The notes under the pieces were generated by a model. That model ran no database searches, was not told where the DNA came from, and was given only the letters and a program-made list of their open reading frames with translations. Of a stretch of DNA of 64,000 nt, positions 36,376-47,400 are shown in pieces; positions within the stretch are counted from its first letter, which is position 1; each line of letters begins with the position of its first letter. The translations under genes and the position numbers were made by a program. Source of the stretch: Scatophagus argus (lineage: Eukaryota; Chordata; Actinopteri; Scatophagidae); contig NC_058506.1 in NCBI RefSeq assembly GCF_020382885.2, forward strand, positions 930,001-994,000, written 5' to 3'.

Positions 36376-37299
36376 AAAAAATGCTGAAAAGCTCATCCAT
36401 GCTTTTGTTACTTCTAGGCTGGGCTACTGCAACTCATTTTTAGGAATCAGCAAGGGATCATATCTCTCCCCCATCTTAGCTTCTCTTCACTGGCTTCCTG
36501 TAAAATTCAGAATAGACTTTAAAATTCTCCTGCTTACATATAAGGCCCTAAACGGACTAGCTCCACTATACCTGCAGGATCTAATAGTCCCATATATTCC
36601 CCATAGAGCACAGTGCAGGTTTACTTGTAGTTTCATAAAAAAAATAAAATTCATAAAATTAGAATGGGAGGATGAGCCTTTAGCTATCAGGTACCTCTAC
36701 TGTGGAACCAGTTGCCAATCGGGGTCGACAGGCAGACACCACCTCCACTTTTAAGACTAGACTTAAAACCTTTCTGTTTAGTAAAGCATATAGTTAGCCT
36801 CAAACAAAGTGTGTAGGGCTGGTAGGCATAGTTACAGTCACTTCTTGACCTGCATCCGTCCCTCTGATGAACCCAACGTTTACTGTCAACATCTGCCCAT
36901 GTTGTTCTTCTATGTAGTGCTATTAAAACTAACTTAAACAACATATCAGCTAAAAAACAAATACATACAACACATAGTCTTCAGAATTCCATTTATAACA
37001 ACCTGTCATGTTTGTCCTTTGTAATGTATGATGTTTATTGCATGTATGTTTCTCTCTCTCTCTCTTTCATCCTCTCTATCCTGTCCACCTCTTCTTCCTC
37101 CCCTTTACCCAGCCGACTATCAGCAGGATAGTTCTCCCTTGCGAACCGGGTCCTGCTCAAGGTTTCTTCCTGTTAAAAGGGAGTTTTTCCTTGCCACTCT
37201 CTGCTTGCTCGGGGGTTCAGGCTCTGGGTCTTTGTAAAGCATCTAGAGACAATTTTGATTTTATACGGTGCTATATAAATAAAATTGAATGATTGAATG
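36376..37299 (+). pseudogene. L2-like LINE 3' fragment with (TTGAA)-type tail
   Basis: It starts inside the C-terminal coding region ([33 protein letters not shown] is split by deletions), continues through a decayed stop region and a 3' untranslated region, and ends in GTGCTATATAAATAAAATTGAATGATTGAATG. It contains a (CT)n run near 37053-37066. It abuts an oppositely oriented L2 endonuclease fragment. Confidence 0.8.
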
Positions 37300-37309
37300 T
37301 ATTGGTCAG

Positions 37310-37790
37310 ACAAGACAGGATTTTGGGGGAAAACTGTAAGATATTTAGCCTCAATGCCATAGGTTAGCACCAGGTCTACGATATGATTAAAGGAATGAGT
37401 GGGTTTATTTATCCTCTGGGAGAAGCCAATTGAGTCTACCAGTGATTTGAATGCGGAAGCTAGACAGTCATTTTCAATATCCACATGAATGTTAAAGTCT
37501 TCCACTATGATAATTTTGTCTGAGTTTATTGCTAAGTATAGAAAGTCAGGGAATTCATCTGAGAACTCAGAATAAGGTGCTGGGGAATGGTACACCACAG
37601 CAAATAAGAGCGGTTTATTTGCTCTTCAGTCTGAGTGTGAGAAGCTAAGAGTAAGCATTTCAAATGAGTTGTATTTAGCAGCAGGTTTCAGGTTAATATG
37701 CAGATGTGACTGATAAAATGCTGCCACTCCTCCTCCTCTACGAATATTTAAAGTTAGAGTTGAAGTTATTAAACAGCATATTAATTCAGT
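37310..37790 (-). pseudogene. L2-like LINE endonuclease fragment
   Basis: The minus-strand frame gives a PYSEFSDEF segment, EDFNIHVD (the normal GDFN glycine reads as glutamate), NHIVDLVLTYG and a degraded LSD-type end. The family is close to but distinct from the intact L2 copy. It is cut off on the left by the plus-strand L2 tail. Confidence 0.75.
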
Positions 37791-38084
37791 TCAATTCAAT
37801 TTTATTTAAAGTGCCAATTCATAACAGAGTTATCTCATGAGACTTTACAGGTGTGGTAACAACACATTCAAAAAAAAAAGAAGAGAATCAGAGAGAAACA
37901 GGTCCCAGGGCAAAACCCCACAATGAGTAAGCATTTGGCAACAGTGGCAAGGAAAAACTTCTTTTTAACAGGCCAAAACCTTGAGCAGAACCAGACTCAG
38001 TGTAGACGGCCTTCTGCTGCGACCGGCTGGGAGGGAGAGATAGGGAGATGGAGAGAGACAGGAGAGGGGGAGATAGAGAGAAAA

Positions 38085-38129
<45 letters not shown>

Positions 38130-39106
38130 CTGGATCCAGCAGCACTATCAGTGCAATAGGCAGGGCCATAGAGGGCTCAGGATCCAGTGTCTCAGTGTCT
38201 AAGGATCTCCCCCAGCAATCTAAACCTATAGCAGCATAACAAGGGGTTGGTCTTGTCCTAACTAACAGTCCTAACTATAGGCTTTGTCAGAAAGGAGGGT
38301 TTAAGTCTACTCTTAAACATAGACAGGGTGTCTGCTGCCTGAACCGAGGCTGGTAATTGGTTCCACAAAAGAAGAGCTTGATAACTGAAGGCCCTGGCTC
38401 CATATTTACATTTGGGGATTCGTGGTATTACCAGTAAGTCTGAATCTAAGGAACGCAGCACCCTAGAGGGTTGATATGGTTCAATGAGATAAGTGATATA
38501 TGATGGTGCCAGACCATGCACAGCTTTGTAGGTCAGGAGGAGGATCTTAAATTCTACTCTAAATTTTACTGGAAGCCAATGTAGAGAGACCAGAACAGGT
38601 GAAATGTGGTCACACCTCTTAGTCTTAGTCAGGACACAAGCTGCAGAGTTCTGAATGAGCTGCAGAGTCCTGAGGGACTTTTTAGGGTATCCTGACAAAA
38701 GAGAGTTACAGTAATCCAGCCTAGAGGTAACAAAAGCATGAATGAGCTTCTCAGCAGCATCTAAGGAAAGGACATGCTTGATTTTTGCAATGTTACGAAG
38801 GTGGAAGTATGCAGTCCTCGAGATTTGCTTTATGTGAGTGTTGAAAGACAAATCCTGATCAAAGCTAACACCCAGGTTCTTTACAATGGTGCTAGAGGCA
38901 GGAGCTAGTCCATTGGACCAACTAGTAGAACCTCAGTTTTGTCTGAGTTCAATAGAAGATGTGGGTCATCCAGGACTTAATATCTGCAACACAGGATTGC
39001 AGTTGTCTTAGCTGATTGCTTTCATCTGGCTTCGTTGATAAATACAACTGGGTGTCATCAGCATAACAGTGAAAATTTAACAGTGATCACATTGCCTAGT
39101 GGGAGT

Positions 39107-40267
39107 CGAGGCCGGCTCTACACAGGGGCAAGAGGCGGCAACGCCCCCTCAAATATATGTCTTGCCCCCTCGTATCAAAATTTTAGAAGTTAAAAAAACA
39201 ACCTTTTTAATATCTTCACAAAACTAATATATTACAAGTTGACAAAATATCTACAATAGTGGAAAAATCCACCAAAAAACACGACACGATACAGTATCAG
39301 ATTCCTCTCATCTCTCTGTCCCTCCGCTGTGTGTCTTCAGGTTTCAGCACGGCCACGGACTTGCTGCGTTCAATTACACTCGGAATATGACGTTTCTCGT
39401 TTCCTCTCTCCCTTAAGTAGCTGATGTACTTACCCAGAAGTATTTTTAAATGCTCGAAAGACATCCAAACAAACATCAACTTACTGCGGCCAGTCATGTT
39501 TTCCGAGGTTGCGCAGTGAAAGACATTTACCTCGGAAGTCGGAATTTCCCACCCAGATCTTTCAAAGTTCCGAGTGTAGATGAATGCTGCAAAAGCAGCA
39601 ACGTTTTCTCAGGCACACCAGGCTGTAGTTCTGCACTGTTTTGTTTCAAAATGTCTTTACAAGCTTACTTATTTTCCTCTCCAGCTTCCAGCAGCTCATA
39701 AAGAGAAAGTTAATGCTGTGTAATGCATCTGTTTTTCAGAGCTATTAAAAAGTGTAGTGCTGCTCCTGTCTGTATTGATAGTAGTAGCAATGATGCTGCT
39801 GCTAGTACATCAGAGACAGCAGCTAGCATAACTACTACTTTAGCATCAGCAAGCACTGCTTCTCCTGTACCTTCCCCAACAAGTGCTGCCCCAAAGCAGC
39901 CTGCTCAGCTACCTAATGACTTAAATGGCAATACACCATCTCAGCCAATACTGGGTAGTTACCCAAAGCGTGCATTTGGTACAGCATTTAGATCATTTAA
40001 TCTTGCCTGGTACCGCACACGACCATGGCAAAGCATGTCTTCAGGTGGGACACCCAAGTTGGACAGGTCTGGAGGTAGAGGCCTGACAAAGTGCAGTCCA
40101 CTTCTCCAGGCTGGGGTTGGACACATAGCTAACAACCCAGTTCAATGAAGAAAACACTGTTACTATAAGCACAGGAGAAAAAAATGCTGGAGCATGATGT
40201 GTACGCATGCTGCCCCCTGCACATTTCTGAGTGCCCCCTCATATATGCCTGCCTAGAACCGGCCCTG
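39107..40267 (+). mobile_element. hAT element with internally deleted TTF-type transposase
   Basis: The ends are CGAGGCCGGCTCTA on the left and CAGGGCCGGTTCTAG on the inverted right, the style of teleost hAT elements. Both are flanked by the 8-bp repeat GTGGGAGT (39099-39106 and 40268-40275). It sits inside the minus-strand L2 reverse transcriptase. The 1161-bp length is far below an autonomous hAT. CCCCCTCAAATATATG near the left end and its inverted counterpart near the right end extend the symmetry. Confidence 0.85.
39723..40148 (+). pseudogene. N-terminal remnant of an hAT transposase (TTF-type zinc-finger class)
   Basis: A 141-codon frame has a serine/threonine/alanine-rich leader, then QPILGSYPKRAFG and FNLAWYRTRPW. 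That resembles the segment that opens the TTF-type zinc finger in ZMYM/KIAA-like hAT transposases. The zinc-finger cysteines, the catalytic domain and the dimerisation domain are absent. Confidence 0.6.
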
Positions 40268-40369
40268 GTGGGAGTATATAGATTGGGAATAGGATTGGAT
40301 CAAGAACAGAACCTTGTGGAACACCATGGCTAACCTTAGGGCATATTAAGCATTATCCTTTATTAGCCT

Positions 40370-40441
40370 TCCTCGTTAGTATAGTGGACAGTATCTCCGC
40401 CTGTCACGCGGAAGACCGGGGTTCGATTCCCTGACGGGGAG
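40370..40441 (+). tRNA. trnad-guc: tRNA-Asp (anticodon GUC)
   Basis: The 72-nt sequence folds into a complete cloverleaf. The acceptor stem is TCCTCGT/ACGGGGA with discriminator G, the anticodon loop is CTGTCAC and the T loop is TTCGATT. The anticodon stem pair 27-43 is U-A where the usual vertebrate gene has C-G, so both sides changed together. Only G-U wobbles appear in the acceptor (4-69) and T stem (50-64). An A-box and a consensus B box (GGTTCGATTCC) are present. No TTTT terminator follows before a SINE begins about 10 bp downstream, so transcription as a separate gene is not certain. Confidence 0.85.
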
Positions 40442-40450
40442 AGTTTAGTT

Positions 40451-40703
40451 TGTGGGCAGTGGTTAGGGTGTTGGACCCGTAACCGGTGGATCGCTGGTTC
40501 GATTCCCCGTACCGGTGTCCATGGCTGAGGTACCCTTGAGCAAGGTACCTAACCACTGCTCCCCGGGCGCTGCACGCGGTCACCCACTGCCCCGGGTTTG
40601 CTGTGTGTGTGCACGTCACTTGGGTGGGTTAAATGCAGAGCACAAATTTCGTTGGAGTGAGTTCCCTCCAATGACAAAATATGTCACTTTCATCTTTCTT
40701 TCA
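40451..40703 (+). mobile_element. tRNA-derived SINE, family A, copy 2
   Basis: It matches the SINE at 19572-19829 nearly base for base through the head (TTAGGGTGTTGGACCCG), the B box (40496-40506), CCCCGGGCGCTGCACGCGG and the TTCCCTCCAATGACAAAATA end, with small indels. It lies about 10 bp after the tRNA-Asp. The 3' tail is CATCTTTCTTTCATC. Confidence 0.85.
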
Positions 40704-40959
40704 TCAACAAACACTTTCCTATCAATTCACACGTAATGAGCTCTGGTGGCCCACATGTCCTGTTTTCATTCCACCAGCAACTAAAATCTATCAACAGGTT
40801 CACAAAATGGAACCAGGTTACAGCAGTATTGTGTTAAATATGTTTTTGAGGCAGCTGACTTAAACAAAACAGTATTATTCATTGTTCTCACCATCAACAG
40901 CAGTAGCTATTCCCTGCAACGCAGCGTGTGGTGTTGTGCTTCTGCTTGTTTTCTGGAGC

Positions 40960-41235
40960 ATCCTGACCACTCAACAAGCACAAATTACCCAAAATTATGC
41001 ATTAACATAGGCACTAACAGAGGAATTCAAACTAGCTAAAGGGAAGATAGCTACTATATTTACGGATAGTCAATATGCATTTTCAACTACACATCTTTGC
41101 CCAGCCATGGAAAAACAGAGGAATGGTTACATCGACAGGGAAAGAGATAAACCACAAGAATTGAATTCTCTCCTTACTGGACGCAGTCCAACTCCCAAAA
41201 GACTACCTGGAAGATGTCCATCCTCACTAACCTGG
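40960..41235 (+). pseudogene. endogenous retrovirus pol fragment (RNase H region)
   Basis: A frame includes EFKLAKGKIATIFTDSQYAF, the RNase H block with the TDSQYA catalytic aspartate, then a degraded connection. It is the same family as the remnant near 57.1-57.3 kb on the other strand: the two share long stretches, such as the one around GGTTACATCGACAGGGA. It is short, isolated and coding-dead. Confidence 0.7.
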
Positions 41236-41299
41236 ATGCAACACTACAAAAAACACCACACAACCCAATACACTAAAAGTGCCCCAGGGCTCAGAGCTG

Positions 41300-41570
41300 T
41301 GTGAAATGCTAACGAGATAGCACCCTCCATAGAATGGTTCTCCCTGTAGACAAACTGCAGACTATCCAGGCCAGCGGGGATGGCGTCCTTGATGGATCTT
41401 AGGAGGATCCTCTCGAAGCACTTCATGATAACTGGGGTCAGAGCGACAGGTCGGTAGTCGCAGATGGTGGTTGATTTCTTGAGCACAGGCACAATGATGG
41501 ACTTCAGGCACCCAGGGACCATGGATAGCTGCATAGACAGGTTGAAGATGTCAACATATGTTGACATCGG
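41300..41570 (-). pseudogene. Rex1-like LINE reverse transcriptase fragment
   Basis: The minus-strand frame contains [33 protein letters not shown] and LDSLQFVYR, matching the fingers region of Rex1/Babar-type LINEs. Both ends are truncated. Confidence 0.75.
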
Positions 41571-41589
41571 CCATATGTTTTAGACACTC

Positions 41590-42800
41590 GAGTGAAGAGA
41601 GGGGCTGAGCTGTGAGTTGGATCCACTGGAGGAGGAGGAAGCCGGACAGACTTGGCAGACCCAAACGCACTGTGAGGGTCTGCTGGGAACGTCTGGCGGA
41701 ACCTTCCATTAGAGGGGTCTTCATCTCACACCTCCGGATGACAAACAACTTCGACCTGATCCCGAGGGAGGCTGGGGACATTGAGTCTGACTAGACCATG
41801 TTCTACACCTTCATTGTGGAAGCTGCTGTTTGGAGCTGTGGTCGTAAGATCTCTGGTGTCTATCACGGCGGTCAACCCGGTGGTGGACACCGGAACTAAG
41901 GGATGCCGTGAAGCTGAAGAAGGAGTCCTATCGAGCCTAGTTGGCTTGTGGGACCCCTGAGGCAGCTGACGGATATTGAGAGGCCAAACGTGCTGCAGCC
42001 TGAGCAGTTGTGGAAGCAAAAACTTGGGTCTGGAAGGAGTTTGGGGAGGCCATGGAGGAGGACTATTGGTCGGCCTTGGGGAAATTCTGGCAAACCGTCC
42101 GGCGCCTCAGAAGGGGAAAGCAGTGCCCTACTAATACTGTTTACAGTGAAAGTGGGGAGCTGCTGACTTCGACTGACTTTGTTGGACAGTGGAAGGAATA
42201 CTTCGAGAATCTCCTCAATCCTGCTGACGCACCTTCTGTCATGGAAACACAGGCTGGGGACTCAGAGACTGATCCACTCATTACCCAAGCTGAAGTCACT
42301 GAAGTTGGCTCTATACCCTCCGCAGAGTGCTTGAGGGTTCATGGGAGTTTGCCCAACTAGTCCACATGTGCTTTGTAGACTTGAAGAGAGAGAGAGAAGG
42401 CATTTGACCGTGTTCCTTGCGGTGTCCTGTGGGGTTTTCTCCAGGAGTATGGGGGCTCTTTGCAAAAGGGTGTGCGGTCTCTGTACTCTGTACTCCTGCA
42501 GCAGGAGTCTGGTTCACATTGCCAACAGTAAGTCAGACCTGTTCCCAGTGTATGTTGCCATCCGGAAGGGCTGCCCTTTGTCACTGGTCCTGTTCATTAT
42601 TTTTATGGACAGGATTTCTAGGCACAGCCAGGGGTCGGAGGGTGTCTGGTTTGGGAACCACAGGATTTCATCTCTGCTTTTCGCAAATGACTTTGTCCTG
42701 TTGGCTTCTTCGAGCCAGGACCTTCAGCATGTATTGGGGAGGTTTGTAGCCGAGTGTGAAGCAGCTGAGATGAGAATCAGAACCTCCAAATCAGAGGTGG
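41590..42800 (+). pseudogene. RTE/Rex3-like LINE fragment with internal deletions
   Basis: From the endonuclease-RT linker (RWWTPELRDAVKLKKESYR) through VWKEFGEAMEEDYWSAL and FWQTVRRLRRGKQC into RT blocks. FGNHRISSLLFANDFVLLAS shows the catalytic FADD changed to FAND. Motif A is lost through a deletion near 42310-42400. It is the same family as the minus-strand element at 26756-33979. Confidence 0.8.
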
Positions 42801-43345
42801 GGTCCTCTATGGCTATGGGTTCAAATAGTTTTTCTCTGTGGATTTTACCATTTGCAGCTTTCACAAAAATGTGAGAATTTGTTAGTTTAGCTTGGGGAAC
42901 GTAGTAAGGCTGTATCACTGTTCTAAGCGCTCCTGAATCGCACAGGAATGTTATCTCGCTTTCATCAATTACCAATGTTATTTCTGGTCTTTCTTCATTG
43001 TGTAGCATAATTTTTATTTCACTGAGCTCTAGCACTTCTTTATCTTTCACTCTCATTGATTCCACTTTTCCTTTCTGTAGTCATGCTCTCTCTTCCTCAT
43101 CATGGGAGGGTTTTTTTTTTTTTTTCATGTCTACAATCCTGAGCCCAGTGATCCTGTTTTCCACATACATAACATCCTTCATTTTCTCTCCCTGATCCAC
43201 CTCTGCCTCTGTCTCTGTTGCTTCCCTTTAACACAAATACTGGTGCACCTTTTTCTTCTACAATGAAAGTTTGACCTTTCTTGTTTTGTTTATTGTTTTT
43301 GAAATGCTGTTCTGCATGTCCTGCATAATCTAGAAGATTAGTTGG
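42800..43345 (-). pseudogene. endogenous retrovirus gag end (zinc knuckle) and protease fragment
   Basis: On the minus strand, a gag-like segment (LLDYAGHAEQHFKNN) precedes a single CX2CX4HX4C zinc knuckle at 43133-43174 (CYVCGKQDHWAQDC). An A/T run follows, then a protease-like frame with FLCDSGA (about 42928-42949), which keeps the catalytic Asp-Ser-Gly. A single knuckle next to protease fits a class I (gamma/epsilon-like) retrovirus. The knuckle and the protease are in different frames and the rest of pol is missing. Confidence 0.7.
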
Positions 43346-43923
43346 TCGATCAGTGCGATGGTCATTATATGTTTAGTCATGAAGCTGCTGATTTGAAACA
43401 GGCATTCCTTGAGGAATACATTTTTTAGTTGTTGTTCATAGGCAATGTCGTTATTCATGTTAGCTAAATAAAAAAAACAAATTTTAAGACAAACAGCAGA
43501 GGTGAACAAGAAAGACAAAATGTCTGAAAATGAACATTTAGATGTTTTACAATACGAGTTTATTTTTATATTTTTCAACCTTCCTAGGATCAATTACACA
43601 CCAATAACATCAACATTAATATCAAAGTGATCAGGAAAAAATCTTTAGATGATGTGAGAGTTTGCAACCTGATTTTATTGTATAAACATGGTTATTTATG
43701 TGAGAAATCAATTAAGACTGTAAAGTACAGAAAACATCTAACTAAAATCTTTGCTAAAAAAAACAGAATGACAACATATTTAAAAGGATTTCAAGTTATT
43801 TCAAACTGTGGGTGTGCAGTACAGTCAGCAAAAACAAAAAAATTTTCTTGTGATAATGAGTCAGTGTGATTTACAAAAAGTGTGTGTGTGTGTGTGTTTT
43901 CTGGAAGGACGAGACTCTCCCGC
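43346..43923 (-). other. 3' flank of NLR gene 1
   Basis: There is no gene. On the minus strand an AATAAA (plus TTTATT at about 43673-43678) lies about 250 nt downstream of the stop codon and could be the polyadenylation signal. A (TG)n run sits at about 43879-43899, just after the stop codon in gene orientation. Confidence 0.45.
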
Positions 43924-44465
43924 CTACACTGAACACAGAGACACTGAGGAGGAACCGAATGACCAGAGCCAAAATCCAGCATAAAGAGGTTCAGTGAATG
44001 TGGTCTTGAAGGTGTGGAGGTGGATCAGTGTGTCAGAGGAGACTCTGTAGAAGGACAGAGTGCCAGCAGGACAGTCCACATACACTGCAACTCTGTCAGA
44101 GATGGAGGAGGAGGAGAAGGGGAGGCTTGTTCTTCTTTTATTGTGACAGACAGAGAAACCACCAACATCAGAGCATATCAGACTCCAGGACTGATTATTC
44201 CAACCAAACAAACAGTCATCAGTGTCTCCTTTCCTCCTGATTCCTCTGTAAGTCACTGATATCTCAACTCTTCCACTCCACTCGACCTCCCAGTAGCAGC
44301 GACCAGTCAGTCCAGTTCTACACAGCAGCTGAGGCCAGCCGTCAAACCTCTCTGGATGATCAGGATGAGGCTGCTTCTCTCTCACTGCTGTCACCTTCCT
44401 GTTGTTGTCAGACAGTTTGAGGTTTCTGTTTACTGTGTTTGTGTCCACTGTGAGTTCACAGGCAT
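43924..44465 (-). CDS. NLR gene 1, exon 12 (PRY-SPRY / B30.2, stop)
   Basis: It encodes [18 protein letters not shown] (PRY), then [33 protein letters not shown] and [10 protein letters not shown], ending LCSV and a TAG stop. B30.2 is a protein-binding beta-sandwich, here probably the sensor end. The exon is full length, with variable loops as expected. Confidence 0.9.
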
Positions 44466-47400
44466 CTGATGGAGAGAACAAGACACAATACAGCAGAAGT
44501 TTATCATCTAACACACCTGATGGCTTCATTTGTTGCTTCATTAACAGACTGACTGTTCATTAGATCAAAGCTTCACAGTGACTCATCTTGTTGGATCTTC
44601 TATCAAACTGAGAGCTGAATGCAGATAAACAAGCTTTAGATTGAAACTACTTTAACATGCGCTGCCTTGTTTTCATCAATCAAAACACACACTTACACTT
44701 CCTCAGACCAGGTTTCAGCCTCTGCTCTCCACCATGTTCCACCCTGGAGGGAGAAACAAAGTCAGAATGAACCTTCAGAAGCTTCCTCATCAGTGATCTT
44801 CATCAACCTTCACTCAGATCCACCATGAAGACAAAACAGCTGCATTTAGAAAACACATTTCATACACAGACTCAGTCCTCAGCTTGTCATGGTGACAGAC
44901 AAACAGTGTGTGAGCTCTTGCGGTCTGTTCATACCTGAGAGTGTCCAGTTGCCAGTGTGGATCCTCCAGTCCAGCAGACAGCAGCTTGACCCCTGAGTCT
45001 CCTGGATGATTGTAGCTCAGGTCCAGCTCTCTCAGATGGGAGGGGTTGGATCTCAGAGCTGAGGCCAGAGAAGTACAGCCTTCCTGTGTGATCATACAGC
45101 CTGACAGCCTGGACACACACACACACACACACGTATGTACTCAGCATTTCTGTTTGAGAGACCTGAACCTGTCTTCAACAGAACCAGAACACCATGATCT
45201 ACTGAGTGCCTCTGTGATAGAGTTTAAAAATAGTATTAAGTAGAAAAAATATGGAGAAATGTTCTTGCACAGAATTGTTTTTCAGTAAATTTGGCACAAT
45301 AAAAATCGACAGACATGGACATCATCAGAGACATCATCCTGTATGTACAGCAATATTCAATGGACATCTGTTGAATAAAACATGAACCCTAACCTGAGAG
45401 TCTTCAACTGACAGTTTGGGCTCTTCAGTCCAGCAGACAGCAGCTTCACTCCTGAATCCTGCAGGTCGTTGTTACTCAGGTCCAGCTCTCTCAGACTAGA
45501 GGACTGGGAGCTGAGAACTGAGGACAGAGCCTCACAGCTTTTCTCTGACAGATTACAGCCACTCAGCCTAAACAAAACATACAGGACATATAAGAAAGCT
45601 TTTCTGTCTGATTTAGATCCATATTCACCTAAAAAAAGAATTGGTCATAAAATGACTGGAGAACAGTGATGACAAAACCCGAAAACTGTTATAGTTCATC
45701 CTTAACAAACTAATTAATCCGGACCTGAGAGTCTTCAGCTGGCAGTTTGGACTCTTCAGTCCAGCAGACAGCAGCTTCACTTCTGGCTCCTGCAGGTTGT
45801 TGTTACTCAGGTCCAGCTCTCTCAGACTAGAGGACTGGGAGCTGAGAACTGAGGACAGAGCTTCACAGCTTCTCCCTGACAGATTACAGCCACTCAGCCT
45901 AAACAAAACATACAGGACATATAAGAAAACATTTTGATATGACTCACACCAGTAGCAATTTGAGTAATAAAATGACAATAAAAATATAAAAGCAAAACAG
46001 TTATGGGTCACCCTTCACAAGTTAATTCATCTTGCTCCTGTGGAGGGTTAGCGAAAGTGAAGAAACAGTTTATGTCACGTTGAAGTTTCTGTTAGTTAGT
46101 TTTCAGTTTTATTTTCTAGTTTGTCTCCTCTTGTGTCTTGTTTAGCTTGTCATTTCCTGTCTTTGTCTGTTTTCCCTCCTTTTTTGACAGTTTGTTCCTC
46201 CCCAATTAGTTTCACCTGTGTCTCATGAAATTGTTTTTCTTTTATTTATTTTTATTTTTTTAGTTACTTTTCTAATCCCAAGCTGGGAAATGACTTCTCT
46301 GCATTTAACCCATCACTGATTGAAACACATACATATGCAACATGCAGTGAAACACACAGGAGCAGTGGGCTGCAACTATCAAGCACCTGGGGAACACATC
46401 AGTCGACTAAGGGGGGGGGGGCATAATTAATTACTCCACCACACCCAAATTTTTCCAACCCATTTTTACCAGGACTCACAGTCGCCTTTTGTTTGCCTGC
46501 CTCTATTTCATTAAAATTCATAAAGGTTCCTTTCGTTCACCTCAACTCTCACATCAGGGTCTACATATTGGGTCTTGATATTTGATGTGATTCTAACAGT
46601 TTGCAGATTGTTCAACTGATCAACCAATCAACTACATTTTTGGAGTCTTATTTGACCAAAACACACATTAACAGCAACCCGTCACATATGACCCAGTCAG
46701 TATCTGCAGTTCTGCATTCACTTACAGAGCTTTGTTGGAGGCTTTGACCACTGGCAGCAGCCTCAGAAGAGCCTCCTCTGAAGCAGAGTATTTTCTCAGG
46801 TCAAACATGTTCAAATCTTCTTTTGATGACAGTAAGATGAAGCACAGAGCTGACCACTGAGCAGGAGATAGTTTATCTATGGAGAGACTTCCTGACCTCA
46901 GGAACTGTTGGATCTCCTCCACCAGAGACCCATCATTCAGTTCATTCAGACAGTGGAACAGATTGATGCTCCTCTCTGGAGACAGACTCTCACTGATCTT
47001 CTTCTTGATGTACTCGACTGTACTGACCTGAATGGTCAGTGAGATACTTCCTGTGTGTTTCATCAGACCTCGTAGGAGAGTGTGATTGGTCTGCAGTGAA
47101 AGACCCAGGAGGAAGCGGAGGAACAAGTCCAGATGTCCATTTGGACTCTGTAAGGCCTTGTCCACAGCACTCTGGTACAAACGTGTTGATTTGACTCCAA
47201 ACAGTCCAAACCACCAGGATGTTGTTCGTTCTTCAGCCAGCAGGTTGACACCAGAGCTAATGAATGCCTGATGGACATGAAGTGCAGCCAGAAACTCCTG
47301 AACACTCAGATGGATGAAGCAAAACACCTTGTCCTGGTACAGTCCTCTCTCCTCTTTAAAGATCTGGGTGAACACTCCTGAGTACACTGAGGCTGCTGTG

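Larger units (their letters stand above)
37793..40350 (-). pseudogene. L2-like LINE: reverse transcriptase C-terminal half and 3' end, split by an hAT
   Basis: On the minus strand the element runs from [13 protein letters not shown] (about 40345-40276) across an hAT insertion to the CYADD region near 39060, then a long clean frame 38851-38258 ([26 protein letters not shown]), a 3' untranslated region with (GA)n at about 38083-38124, and a TTGAATTGAACT tail at 37793. It represents a second L2 subfamily relative to 27670-30666. Confidence 0.8.

Noticed and set aside
38048..38239. Frames rich in RERERER or SLSLSL
   Set aside because: They come from the (GA)n microsatellite in an L2 3' region.
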